Positions 1 through 12,000 of a stretch of DNA of 64,000 nt are shown here, in pieces. The notes beneath the pieces are model-generated. The model was given only the letters and a program-made list of their open reading frames with translations. It was not told the DNA's origin and searched no databases. Every line of letters begins with the position of its first letter. Position 1 is the first letter of the stretch. The stretch comes from Ditylenchus dipsaci. Lineage: Eukaryota > Nematoda > Chromadorea > Rhabditida > Anguinidae. Made by a program: the position numbers and the translations under genes. The stretch is taken from positions 16,193-80,192 of the forward strand of contig SADC01000545.1 in the NCBI GenBank assembly GCA_004194705.1, read 5' to 3'.

Positions 1-131
1 CATGTATACTCTCCGATAAAGTCAAATTTCAAATTCGAACAAAAAATATTAATCATAAATCTGGAGGGCCTTTGGTGACCAAGGTACAATTTTTTTTATA
101 TTATTGATTGCCCCCGTAAAAATTCAGCCTA

Positions 132-436
132 CCGTATTTTCTCTAATAGCTCACCCGGGTGAGTTATTTATCAACCCCTTGAAAATCGAAAAATTTTGAG
201 GTAGATCTTGAGATTTTTGGGTGCTCAACCAAAATCTAAAAAGTAAAATTGATAGAGCTCGTGGAAGTTAAGAAAATGCAATAAACAAGGATGTAAAATA
301 TTTGCTTGCCCTAAGCAAGGAAGCTTAATAAACTAAGCAAGGAAGCTTAATAAACTAAGCAAGACCTAAGATATAGGTCCTCAAAGTAGAGAGGGGTGAG
401 TTAATAGAGACGGGTGAGCTATTAGAGAAAATACGG
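132..436. mobile_element. TA-flanked hairpin MITE, signature GGTGAGCTATTAG
   Basis: The ends are CCGTATTTTCTCTAATA and its complement, bordered by TA on both sides. The second copy of this duplicated block (around 14731-14745) reads straight through with a single TA, so insertion and a TA duplication are directly visible. Just inside the ends the word GGTGAG(C/T)TA occurs once in each orientation on the left and twice on the right. The middle resembles the middles of 19365-19606 and 47381-47642. TA duplication is typical of Tc1/mariner transposition; no transposase is present. Confidence 0.9.
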
Positions 437-439
437 TAC

Positions 440-816
440 CTCCATGTCCAGTATTTTTGATGACCACTCTACCAGCCTTCTCATAGTTGTTAAAGTTCAA
501 AGCATCCAACATGGCCAAGTCCACATCCCTAGCCCTAATGTTAATTGGCGACTGTCTTTGGCCAGTCTGACAGTGCTGTGTCCACTTTTCAGGCCCATTG
601 TCTGGTCCATAGCCCCAGTTATTCAAATCTTCTTTCGACCCAGATGGTCTTCTGACTTGTTTACTGTCGAAGATGGCTTTTTGCTTGTTTTCTCGGGGTG
701 CTGAGATTTGTATGCTGTACTTTTCTCTTGCTGGTTTATTCGTCCATTCTGTTCTGGGCTTTCAATGTACTGGTGCACAAAATGCGTGATTTCACCATCC
801 ATAAAAGGTACTTGGC
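440..816 (-). pseudogene. Duplicated carbonic anhydrase exon 2, frame-disrupted
   Basis: Same 377-base length and splice borders as the intact exon at 14742-15118, including the start of the catalytic domain ([24 protein letters not shown]). Relative to that exon it has one extra base near 795 and one missing base near 690. The frame between the two indels is therefore shifted and meets a stop almost at once. A hairpin element (132-436) has inserted at the TA of the splice donor, immediately after the exon, yet leaves the donor GT in place. It may be a relic, or part of a second carbonic anhydrase gene continuing to the left of the window. Confidence 0.8.
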
Positions 817-1160
817 CTGAAATTGTTAAAGTAAGTTTTTGAGTAGAGGTAGCCCAAGTAATTCGCCGATCTTAAAATACTATAAATTTTTCTGAAGGCA
901 AAATTAGAAAATCGGTTTTTGGCTGAATTTTCCGTAAATTTTGTCATAATCACAGAGGGGACCAAGCAGTTTTCAATTTTTTTTTCTAATTTTGGAGTGA
1001 TATTTTTCTCACGATTTTTCTACTGTGTTTTGAACATTTTTGCTAAAAATTATTTTTTCACTTGGGCTACCAAGGTAGCCCACAATTTTTGGACCTGGAA
1101 AGGGACATTCGTCTCGCAATTCGAATTTTTTTTGCAAAAAATGCTGAAAACATGGTAGAA

Positions 1161-3078
1161 ACACCATAGAAAAAATATAAGGCCAAAATTGGAAAAAAAA
1201 ATTATGAACGGCAAAATTCAGATGTGCTCTTGAATAACCATAGAAAAAATATTAGGCAATTCGGCACTTATTTACCCTGGGGAGCCCATTCTAATTTGAA
1301 ATAAACAATATTTGGCTGAATTGACCTATACCTCCACTCAATCAACTTTCACCTCCACCAGTAAATCATTGAATTTTCAATGCTTATTATACGCAAGCGT
1401 TGTGCACAAAACAATTTTAGGCATGGAAATAAACAATATGTTGATTCAAACCCACTAAATGGCGTGTATTTCATGAAAAAACTAAAACGGTACTCCAGCC
1501 TAAAATAGGCCGGCTATTAAAATAGGAAAACGGCCTAAAATCGGCATACGGCCTGAATGGGCCGTATCCTAAAGTAGGACTCTGCGGCCTAAAATAGGCC
1601 GTAAAAAAGTCCTAAAAACGGCCTATTTTTATTTTGATAGGCAGTATATGAACATCCCTGATGGTCACCCTGGCTAAAGATGAAGAAAACCTTTAAAAAT
1701 TAAGTCAAAAAAGTTGTTGGACCCGCCTGCTGGGAAACGAAATTTTCAAGGTGTCTTAAAATTAAGGTTTGACTGTATTTTTCATATTTTTATAGTGGAT
1801 TTCTCAATAGCTTGATCATCTAGCGCTACAATCTTGCGTTTTATTTTCCACTGATGGTCGGTCGTGATGAGTGGTCTTAAATTGAGACTCAACTGTAGTA
1901 TTCTGTTTGACAACCATAATATTTTCACACCCTCAATCACATAGTCGAGCTCCTGTTTTCTCTGTTTTGGTCATGAGAGGGACTTTTTCTCTACTTTTTG
2001 TCACTCTTTAGAGGCTGGTTAAGGTCCAGGTCGGGTACCTCGACCAGGTCCTCGACCAACATAGACATCACATTTACTTTTGTCCCGATAATAAAATGAT
2101 TTTTGATGTAGAAGATAGCTTGGAATCTAAGTGAATCTAAGGGAATCTAGGGAATCTAAGGAAATCTTTCGTTAGGTATATAAAGAATGACAAAAAGTAA
2201 AGAAAAATTTCTCTCTGATCACCAAATAGGTTGAGAAAACACGAGCTCGACCTCGACTCGCCTATGTGAGCACCGGATAAATTTTTTTAGATTTTTTACA
2301 AAAAAAAAATTTACAAAGATGAGATCGTTTATTGCATACTCAACAAGTATTTGAAGAAAAAAGTAACCTACTTTGAAGTGGGAAGTCTGCACAAAATACA
2401 ATTATTTTATCCAAATGAACGCTTTTCCTTCAAAACAATTGAGGTTGTAGAATTGACAAATAATGAGAAAATGACTCCACCTTTGATTTATCGAGTCGCT
2501 TACCAATTTTTGCGTGATTGCACTCAAAACCCGTCAAATTTCAAGTTTTGAACCCAGCTTCGATTTTCTGCGCTCCAAATTTTGAGTTCTACCCAGAATC
2601 CGGATGATTCAACATCTTCAAAAGTTCGTTCTCGCGGGTCCTCGGTCCCACACCTTTTTTCAACACAATTTTCGAAGTGTTATGCAAAAAGTGTGTAATT
2701 TCAGGTCAGAAAAATCTCAAAGATTTTTGATTTTTGCGGTCGTTTTTCCAAAAGTCCATAATTTTGCCGTAAAGACTCATAGGTCTCAAAAACCACCTCT
2801 TGATTTTCAAAAGTCAGGTTCTGGTTTATCATGACGCGCTGGCTTTTTGCGGAAAAGTAGTTTCGGAAATTATTGGGTATCAACTGTGAGTCACAGTCTG
2901 TGACTGACTCAAAATGTTCGAGTGCTCGAAAATATTTCTTATTTTCAAGGGCTTTTTAGTTGGGCCTATTGTCCAGCTTTTCTATTTTCTGATCAATTCT
3001 ACAACCTCTTTCACAGTAAATTGAGATCTATAAACTGAAAAGCACAATAAAAAAGTCGAGAAAATGTATCAAGTTTAT
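1161..3078. other. No gene seen; one word-rich repeat
   Basis: AT-rich sequence without a convincing exon. At about 1490-1645 the word GGCCTAAAATAGGCC and its parts recur in both orientations, like the word arrays of the transposons elsewhere in the window, but I could not find its ends. ORFs of 60 to 80 codons here (for example near 2604-2883) lie on both strands of the same bases and have no family features. Confidence 0.6.
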
Positions 3079-6000
3079 CTATTTTGCAAAGTAAATCAAA
3101 AATGCTGCTAGAAGTAGTATATTTTGTGGCAAAAATATCTGCTGTGAAGAAGTTTCTGATCCACATATGCTCTCCTTTTTCAAACTAGGAGATCGGTACA
3201 AGATGCGTCTTCCATTTAGTGGCTGTGTGGGTCGGTTGTTGAAGCCAGTGTGAGGGTCTTCATTTATCTCAACAGCTTGCAGAATTTTCAACTAAATGGA
3301 TTACTATATTTACTCTAATAATCTTCCATCCCAAAACAACGCCCAACCTTGTGTGGGAGATTAAAAAATAATTTTTCATGAAGGATTTATAAGTGGATAC
3401 GTTACTTTATTGTTCTATATTTTATATTTTTGTTACATTGGACTGGTTCATTGTATTTGGCTTATAAGTATTCTTATATTTTAGAAGAAGTACGGTATTT
3501 CCGACCCAAGAACGAATTGTCGGTTCCAATTTTCCGTCTCTAGACCATAACGACCGCGACATACCCGGCCCGTTAATCGTCCCATCCGGCTTTTACTAGA
3601 CGGCAATTCCAGGGACGTAATCAAGGGGGTGCAGGAGGGGCAAGTGCCCCCCCCCTCCCCGTCAGATTTTTTTCAAAATGGTGTAGTTAAAATGGGCTGA
3701 AAATGGCCTAGTGCCCCCTCCGTCAGAAATTCCTGCGTACGCCACTGGCCAATTCATATGGTAAAAAGTTAAGCCGACCAAAACACACAAACAGCGGACA
3801 ATACACCATTTATTTTGGGCGTTTTCTTGTAGAACGTGACCAAGTTCCTTGTAAATTTGGCTCTACATCTCTGAAACTCAATAAAAATTTGAGGAGTGAC
3901 CCATGGCCCAAGGTCAGCTATGAAAAACCATGATATTGTATCGAGGTACTTTTAGAACTTTGAGTGGTAAAAGACAACTGCCGACCATTGTAATTGTCGA
4001 CCGACTGCCGACCATCCCAACTGCCGACCGATTATCAAATTCTGACCAAAAGACAAATTTCTGGTCATAGAAAGGACTGAATAAATTAATGTTCAGAATA
4101 GGTTTTTTGAAACAAGTTAATCCAAACTAAAGAATATTAAAAAATATTTTAAACTCTCAGGTTCGACCTATTCTTTTACTCTACATTTCAGTACGATCAC
4201 TGACTTCTAGGGCCAAGAACTATAGAGAAATCGATTAAAAGCATTTCCAGCACTGTTTTGCTGTCAGAAAATACCTTAATTTTGGGATATCAAGCAAATG
4301 ACCAACCAAATAACAGGAAACCAGCCAAAATGATGCTTACTTAGTTTTATATCGCCTCAACCTCTACCAATTTTATTTATTCATCCACGCGTTTAGTAAC
4401 TGTTTAGAGTCAGAATTTCTTGGGAATAAGATGAGAATATTTACACACCAAAATATCTGCAAAAAAGTTGGGCAGCTATCGAAGGTTTGACCAGGGAAGA
4501 CATGATTATTTTCGAGGCGTAGGATTTTGGTATTCTTTCAAAACTGACGTTTTTTTGCAATTTTTATGGACATAGTACAGCACAACCATATACTGAAAAT
4601 GAGGCCAGGAGCAGGGCTATATTTTATGTATAAGTTTGTGAATAATCATGTGAATTGAAATTGTAATAAAAAGTCAGTTCCGAAATAATACCGAAAAATC
4701 CTGGGTAGGATGGCGCGGAATCATACATCATTGTATATTTTTCAAATTTTAGCTCCAACTACATACTACCTTTATTTGTGTAAAATGGCTCAAATGAAAG
4801 CCCAGAATCGTAGCTACATTTTGGTATCTGAAAAATGTCACTTGTAGAAAAAAATCAGAAAATATCAATCAAATCAGTCAAAGAAAAACACCCAAAACGA
4901 TCGATTTTCGTAAATTTAACAGGTCTTAGCCTGTTAATCAGCTCTATATCTTGTGTAATCAAGCTCTGATAATTTTTTCGGATAGACAAAAGTGTGAGGA
5001 TCATTTTGACTACAAACTTGTAAATTGAAGGTATAAACGAGGGTGTGCACCCACTGGGAATCGAACTTGAGAGTTTAAAATGTCCTTTCTTCGATGTGCA
5101 CCGGTGCACATCGAAGGTGGTGCGCACCCTTTTTCCTATACGCATCGCCGAGGTCACAGGTTCGAATCCCACTGGGTGCACACCATATTTTTTCACTTTT
5201 TCGATATTTTATTTACAAGTTCAAAATGATCATCAGGCTCTTATCATTTAACAAGATAGTTAAGGCACGGTTCAACAGCTACTGCAATTGAGTTGCAGGT
5301 GAAAGACTGCCATTGTGGTGGCTGGCCGACCAGTGGTAGTGGAATTGAGCCAGCAGGTATTTGCCGTCTGGATACATAAAAATGTATGCATACCAGAGTT
5401 TCCTTATGCGGTAGGCTCAGTTAACAAAATTATGTTCAAATCCCATCTTTTTGGGGTCTCCAGGTACTATTTCAGCTCAATTGATGGAGGTAAAATATGC
5501 GACGAAATTTCGGTCGCGACGAAATTATGGCCGCAACGAAATTTTGGCCCGACAAAATTTTGGCCGCGACGAAATTTCGGTCCGACGAAATTATGTCCGT
5601 GTCCGCATTTGGGCACCCTCATCCGGGCAACCCTCATTTGGGTACCCTGATTTGGGCAACAAATTTAAAATAGGTTTTTTCAAACTCAAAGCTGTGGTTG
5701 CTTAAATTTTGGGTGTTAATTAGTTTTTCCTAAATTGGTTTTGCCCGAGCTCCTGAAAGGCCGACAAAGATTATAGAAGTGAGGCATGGGTCAGTTGTGA
5801 AAACCATGATATGCAGTCCACCAGGGGCGTAGCCAGAAATTTTTGAGGGGGAGGGGTGTCACCAAAAAATTTTTAGGCCATTTTACCTACACCGTTTTTC
5901 AAAATTTTGAAGGCATTTTACCTACACCGTGTTTGAAAAAAATCTGACGGGGGGGGGGGCACGTGCCCCTAACTACCTGCCCCCCTCCCCCCTGGCTACG

Positions 6001-9000
6001 CCACTGCAGTCAACCCTCGATTTAACGACACCGTCAGTCGGTCCCCAGGGTGTCGTTAAATCGAGGGTTTACTGTAGAGTGAATACAGTTACCGTATTTT
6101 CTCTAATAAATTCCCATGGGGGATTATTTTTCAACCCTCGGAAAATCAGAAAATTGTTTATCAGACATAGACTTAACTCTAAAATCCTAATAAAAAAATA
6201 TGGATGGGGTTATTAGAGAGTGGGCGATTAATAAATACAGAGAAAATACGGTAACAGAGGTATCGAAGTGGGTATCGCGGTGTTTCTAAAACTTTGGAGT
6301 GCCAGTTGTTTTACTTTTTACTTTTATTACTTCCAAATAAGGTCGCGTCGAAATGAGAGTGCCCAAATGAGTTGCTCCCAATGAGTGTGTACGATTTCTC
6401 AAATTCTCGGATTTTGCAGCTAATTCTCGGAATTTTGCAGCAAATTCATGTTTTTCCGTTTTCTATCAAATTTTCCAACATCTTTTAAAGGTAATAACAC
6501 CATCATGTAGCCTTAATATTCTAGTTTCTAGTGACGTGTCATTTATTGCACCATCTTTACAAAAAGTAGAGCAAAGAAGTAAAAGTATGAAGCAAATAAA
6601 AAAATAATTTGGTTCATAATTTAATTTGCTCTACTTTTTCAGAGATTTTGCAATAAATGACACGTCACTAGAAACTAGAATCGTAGGGCTACATGATGGT
6701 GTTATTACCTTTGAAAAAAACAGAAATTTTAAGAAAAAAATAAATAAAACAAAAATTAGCTGCAAAATTCCGAGAATTTGCTGCGAAATCCCTTACACCC
6801 GAACTTTTGCCAAAAATTATTTCTGTCTCGCAAAGAAGTCAGAAATTAAAAGGGAGATACTCGATCTTGGAGTATATATAAACAAGGTGTTTTGTCTACG
6901 ATTCATTCTTGCGTGTGTTGCAGTGAAATTCGGTCGCATCTTCCGTTTGCTCTCTGTTTCCAAATGTGTACTCGTCGTCATGGTTCGATTGGTCTGTGAT
7001 GCTGGTGATGACTGCTGCTCTGTTTGCTTCTCTCCCTCCTGATCGCATTTTCTCGTCTGCAGGTGGTGGACCTACGTGAGTATTGGATAGACTTGTTTTG
7101 TATTCCATATATTCTATTATGTTTACAGGCGACTGTCAAAGAGCAATCCGAAGGCTAGTCTTGTGATTCCAAAAGATGATGTGGATGCTGGCAAGATCTC
7201 TTACCTCGCAATAGTTCCTCCGATTTTTGGTTGTGATAAAGGAAAGAAGTAAGTAGCTCAGTAATTTTCTATTGCTTACAATATTGCCGCTGACATTTGC
7301 TTTATTTAGAATTACTCTCATCGGTGGAATCGGTGGCTGCAGGATGAATAACATGTGGACTCTTACAGATGATAATGAAAAACGCTTCTTGCTCGGTTAG
7401 TCTTTGTCTTTTGCGTTTTCTTTTTTTGACAATTATTTAAGAAACTGGTAACAAACCCGGTGGTGCGAACGAAGATGGCTCCAGTTCTGTCTCTGTCGAT
7501 GTGTTTGATGATGGTGTTGTGGCTCTCAACCATTTAAACCATTCAATGGATTGCAAGGTGATTACCCAGCCAAACAACAATACAGTGCAAGGTGGAAAGG
7601 TTGTGGACTTTGCGGTCGAGAATACGGAGACTTGTCCGAACATGGAGATCAAGTTTGTAAGTATTTTATCCAAATAATCAGTGAGTAATTTTTTTCAGGA
7701 CAATCGCTACAAGCTGTACGAACCGCCTGGTTCGCCGATTTCCGAAGAGTCAGATAAGAGGGATGACAACACTGTGCTTATGGTTTGCCTTTCTGTTGCT
7801 GGTGCCTTGTAAGTGATTTAATCAGTCATCACGTCATAATATAGTGCGTTCAATTTTAGGCTCTTGCTTGCTGCCATTGGTTTTGGATTGTGGTGTTTGT
7901 GGAAGCACAGAAAGAAGAATCCCATGCCAGTTGCTCCAACGGATGTCAAGGTGGTGCTTGCTGAAGGAACCAAGCCGAAGGTGGTCAACAACTCTCCAGA
8001 CCTGTAAGTAAGGAAGGTTCTGATATGTTTTCAATTGTCCTTATTTCAGGCCAAAGATGACTGCTATTTCGAATACTTATGTGAAGACGACTCAGCCAAA
8101 TCATACGCCAGAAGTAAAGCCTAGGTGAACTTTGTATCTTTAACCTTCTCCCGTTCTCATCTTAAAAATTTCAGCAAAGCGATCCAGAAACAGCTGCCAA
8201 AGCTTGAGCCTTGTCCGACTGAGGAAACAGAAACTCCATTGCCGAGGGTCATTGTCAGCAGCAAGAAGAAGAAAGAGGCACAGCCGAAGGTCGTCATCAG
8301 TAGCAGCAAGAAGAAAGATAAGCCATCCAAGAAAAAAGCTGTCAATAAGATCAATCCAGGGAATCAGGTCATTCAGCCGTATCCTCCGGTGAACATAAAA
8401 TACAAGAAGGGGAAATCTGCTGTCTTCGCCGACCTTTCGGAGATCCAAGATTATAAGACGCCCGCCAGCACCTGCAAAACAAAGGAGCCAAATACGATGG
8501 AGCGCAGCGCCCAGCGAAACAAGTGTGTGGAAGAAACATCCATCGAAGAGCAAAAGCCTGTGCCTCCGTCTACCAAACGTGTACCTCGTCTGCAAAAGGA
8601 TTACGACGACTACGTCTGCAGTCTGGAAGCAAACAAGTCCGTGGAGAAGCAGCGGCCGCCTTCTTCAGCCAAGCGTCAGCCTCGACTGCGGGAGGGCATG
8701 GATCCATACGTCTGCAGCATGGAGAATCAATGAAGCAGTCCAGAAAATCCTCATTGTCCAAGTATCTTCGATAATATTCTTGTAAATGGTGTTTACTGTG
8801 TAGCCACCATTGTTTATGTAAAAGGCATGTGTTCCTTGTAAGTGTGCAAGTGTATCTGTCGATAAAGGCGTTAATATATAATTCGTGTGTGTCGAATTGC
8901 TGCGGCCCCCATTTGAGTCGGAGACTTTGAGAAATTATTATTTTTTTAAATCGTGTACGTGATGTTTGACCCAGAACCGTTAGACCCTAAGGCGTTTGAC

Positions 9001-12000
9001 CGAGATACTGTTGACCTTGAATACTTTGTGGGAACATTCATATACTCATCGACTAGGTCACAGGTTCGAATCCCACTGAGTGCACACCATATTTTTTAAA
9101 CCTTTTTTCCATATCTTATTTACAAGTTACAACAACTTTGCTGTTATTAATTTAAGAAGATCATCAACCCAGGGTTAAACAGCTACTGCAGTTGAGTTGC
9201 AGGTCGAAGCCTGTCTAAAACCTGATTTTTGTCTAGAACCCATGATTTTGGATTTTTCTTTGATTGGTCTGATTGATATTTGCTGAATTTTTTCTCTGTA
9301 AAGCACATTTCTATAGGCTCTTTCGGGATATCATACAGAGAAAAGTATAATTGAGTTAGCACAAAAGTTAAAAAAACATCGAACGATGTGCAACTCCATG
9401 CCATCCTACCCTTCAAAAATACTTATTTTTGCTTTATTAAACTGTCGAAGTATACTTCTTTTTTTTGAAGTAATTTTTCTGTGAAAATATTTGTATCAGA
9501 TTTCTTATGAAATTCTGACTCTGAAAAGTCACTAACCCAGGGATCCCATATCTACTTATTTTTAAGAATTCTACTTGTTTCGGCCCCGAATCTTAGTTTT
9601 TTTATTTATTCTAAAATTATTCGAGAGCTACTGTTTTTTTTGTACCGAAAATCTTAGTTTTTCGGAAAAATATGCTCCTTTAAACGAAAAATCTCAGTTT
9701 TTGAAAAATCTACATATTTTAAAAAATATTTTATGGGATCCCTGCACTAACCCCTTTTTAGAAGTCATTAAAGTACATAAAAAGGAGACAGATGGTTAAA
9801 AGGGCATGCTCGCGCCCGATGCAATAATTCTTGCATTTCAAATTCGCGGGTACCAGGCACGCCAGAGATTTGAATTTTAAATTCGATTTTGAAATCATTC
9901 TGAATATTTTGTTGCAGTGTGTCGATATTTTCGCTTGTGTTTTCCTCCGGTTTGTTCATACGAATCTAACTTTTGGTATCTTTTGTTTTAATATTACTGT
10001 GATAAGTAATTTAAGTACTAGTTTCAGCCTTGTCTCTGATAAGCGAGCAGACGATGTTTTGCATTAGATAAGTTTTTCTCATACTTTCAGCGGTTTTTTA
10101 CTTTTTGTTGCTTGTGTTTTTTAGGTGCCTGCAAATGTGGAACAGAAGGAAGGGCTGCCTGAGCTGACGAAGAACACAAGGTTGCAATGCATACTTCGCA
10201 TACTTCGACAATCCTCTTTTATTTAGATCTTTTGGGATGAGCAGCTTCAGCCCTGTCGCTGAGGGAACAGAAAATGATCTGGATGCTGGCATTTCTCCTC
10301 TTGTGTTTTCCAGAAATGCCACAATAAAAATCGGTAGCAGCAATTCCTTCTCGGAGATACCGCTATGCGTCTGATAATCTGATTTGAAATTTCTGTTACT
10401 CTGAGTGGCCTTTTGATTTGCCCCTGTGTTTGCTATTGTCGTTTTTTTAAAGAAAAATAAAGTATTTTAGAACATAGTTTTTGAAGGCGATCTTTTCTGA
10501 GGCGTAGTTCTGTGAAGTCTGCTTTTGTAAGTATTTTTGGCACAAGTTCGCTTTTGTGAGTTGTGTTGGCGCTTCTCGACTGAATAAAGTTATCATTCGA
10601 TGAGCGCCTCAAACTATGCCGATTTTAGTAAAGTTTGATGATATGATAATTATCGAACATAATGTAATAAGATGCTGAGATCATAACTGTAATTTGTGAT
10701 AACTGACTTACCAAAGTTACCTTTCTAAGCAGAGTACACATCTAAGTGAACCGCCGGGATAGTGTGTAAGCATTCCAGAGTTACGGTGAGTAATAGTGGT
10801 AAAAGTAACGTGAAGTAACAGTGGAGTCCCGCTATAACGCGACCCTGAGGACCGCCCTACTATCCAAGCCGGACTGTTGAAAACAAACGTCAGAATTGTC
10901 CACTAAGATTTTATGGGATTGCTTATAATTGTAGGTGAGAATAACGAGTAGCAACGAAAAACAAGTCAATTATTTCATCCAAAAGTATGAGATGAGAGAC
11001 GTAAAGCTGCGTAATAACATTCTCTCCTCTATAGTATTCGAATCTTTGAAACTTTGCAGAACCGGTATAATCATGTTGCACAACTACAGTCGGGTCTCGA
11101 TATAAGAGTACGTTTTAGGGATTTGGAGGAGCAATCTGACACTCATTTTAGGTAAGAGATCTCATGCTAACAGCTCAGCTACACAGCTTATAACTTCTCG
11201 AGAATATATCATACCCCATAAAAATTTGCTAAACGTTTCGCAAATTTATTATTTCTAATCTATTCGCGTAGTTGGGATCATACCTGCACGCTGAGAAAAA
11301 TCGGCGCCGGGCGCCGACCCAGGCGCCGGGTCTACTGAAAATCGGCGCCGGGCGCCGGCGTCGGCGCCGGCGCCACAATTAATTCGGCGCCGGGCGTCGG
11401 CGTCGGCGCCGGCGCCGATGCCTGAAAGAGGAAATACGGCGCCAGGCGCCGGCATCAAGCCATTTTGGTAAATAAAATAATAGAATGTAACAAAGACTAA
11501 TCTAACATTTTATGTTTTTAAATAGAAATTTTTTGTATTAGGAATAGCAACAATTATGAGAAATTAAAAATTTATCATGTTGCGGTTATAAACAAGCATT
11601 GCTTTGATTTTAAAAAGTACTGGGCCAGTGGAGCTTTTTCTGCCGGCTGTCAACATAGCTGTTATGCTGAACATACGCTCAGCAGCTGCAGTACTTGCGG
11701 GAATAGCTAATAAATCATTGGCTATTTTTGTCAAAGATGGGTATGCCTACAATTTGTATATATAGACAGCTGAAAAGACAGCTAAAATATCTTAACAGTC
11801 GGGCGCCGGCGCCGCAGCTGATGTGGCGCCGGCGCCGGCGCCCGACTGTTAAGATATTTTAGCCGGTGCCGGCGCCGGCGCCCGGCGCCAGCGCCGGCGC
11901 CCGTGCAGGTATGGTTGGGATAGAGCTACATGGGACCAGGGAACTGCAAAAGGTCCTAAATAGGACTATTTCAAAAATAAACGTATTTCTCGGACTGAAA

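Larger units (their letters stand above)
1..1160. repeat. Duplicated block, copy 1 (carbonic anhydrase exon plus flanks)
   Basis: Matches 14551-15500 nearly base for base, including flanking intron sequence, so a segment was duplicated. This copy has gained a TA-flanked hairpin element (132-436). It lacks both the 50-bp element and the TA element that interrupt the other copy. The block runs off the left edge, so the rest of a neighbouring carbonic anhydrase gene could lie outside. Confidence 0.9.

Noticed and set aside
5159..5185. tRNA gene
   Set aside because: Good B box but no matching acceptor and anticodon stems by eye; the same text recurs in repeats. The same holds for 9060, 29985, 32095, 42645 and 63270.
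8140..8595. 151-codon ORF antisense to the membrane-protein tail
   Set aside because: Mirror of lysine- and serine-rich codons; the plus-strand exon has splice signals, phase and internal protein repeats.
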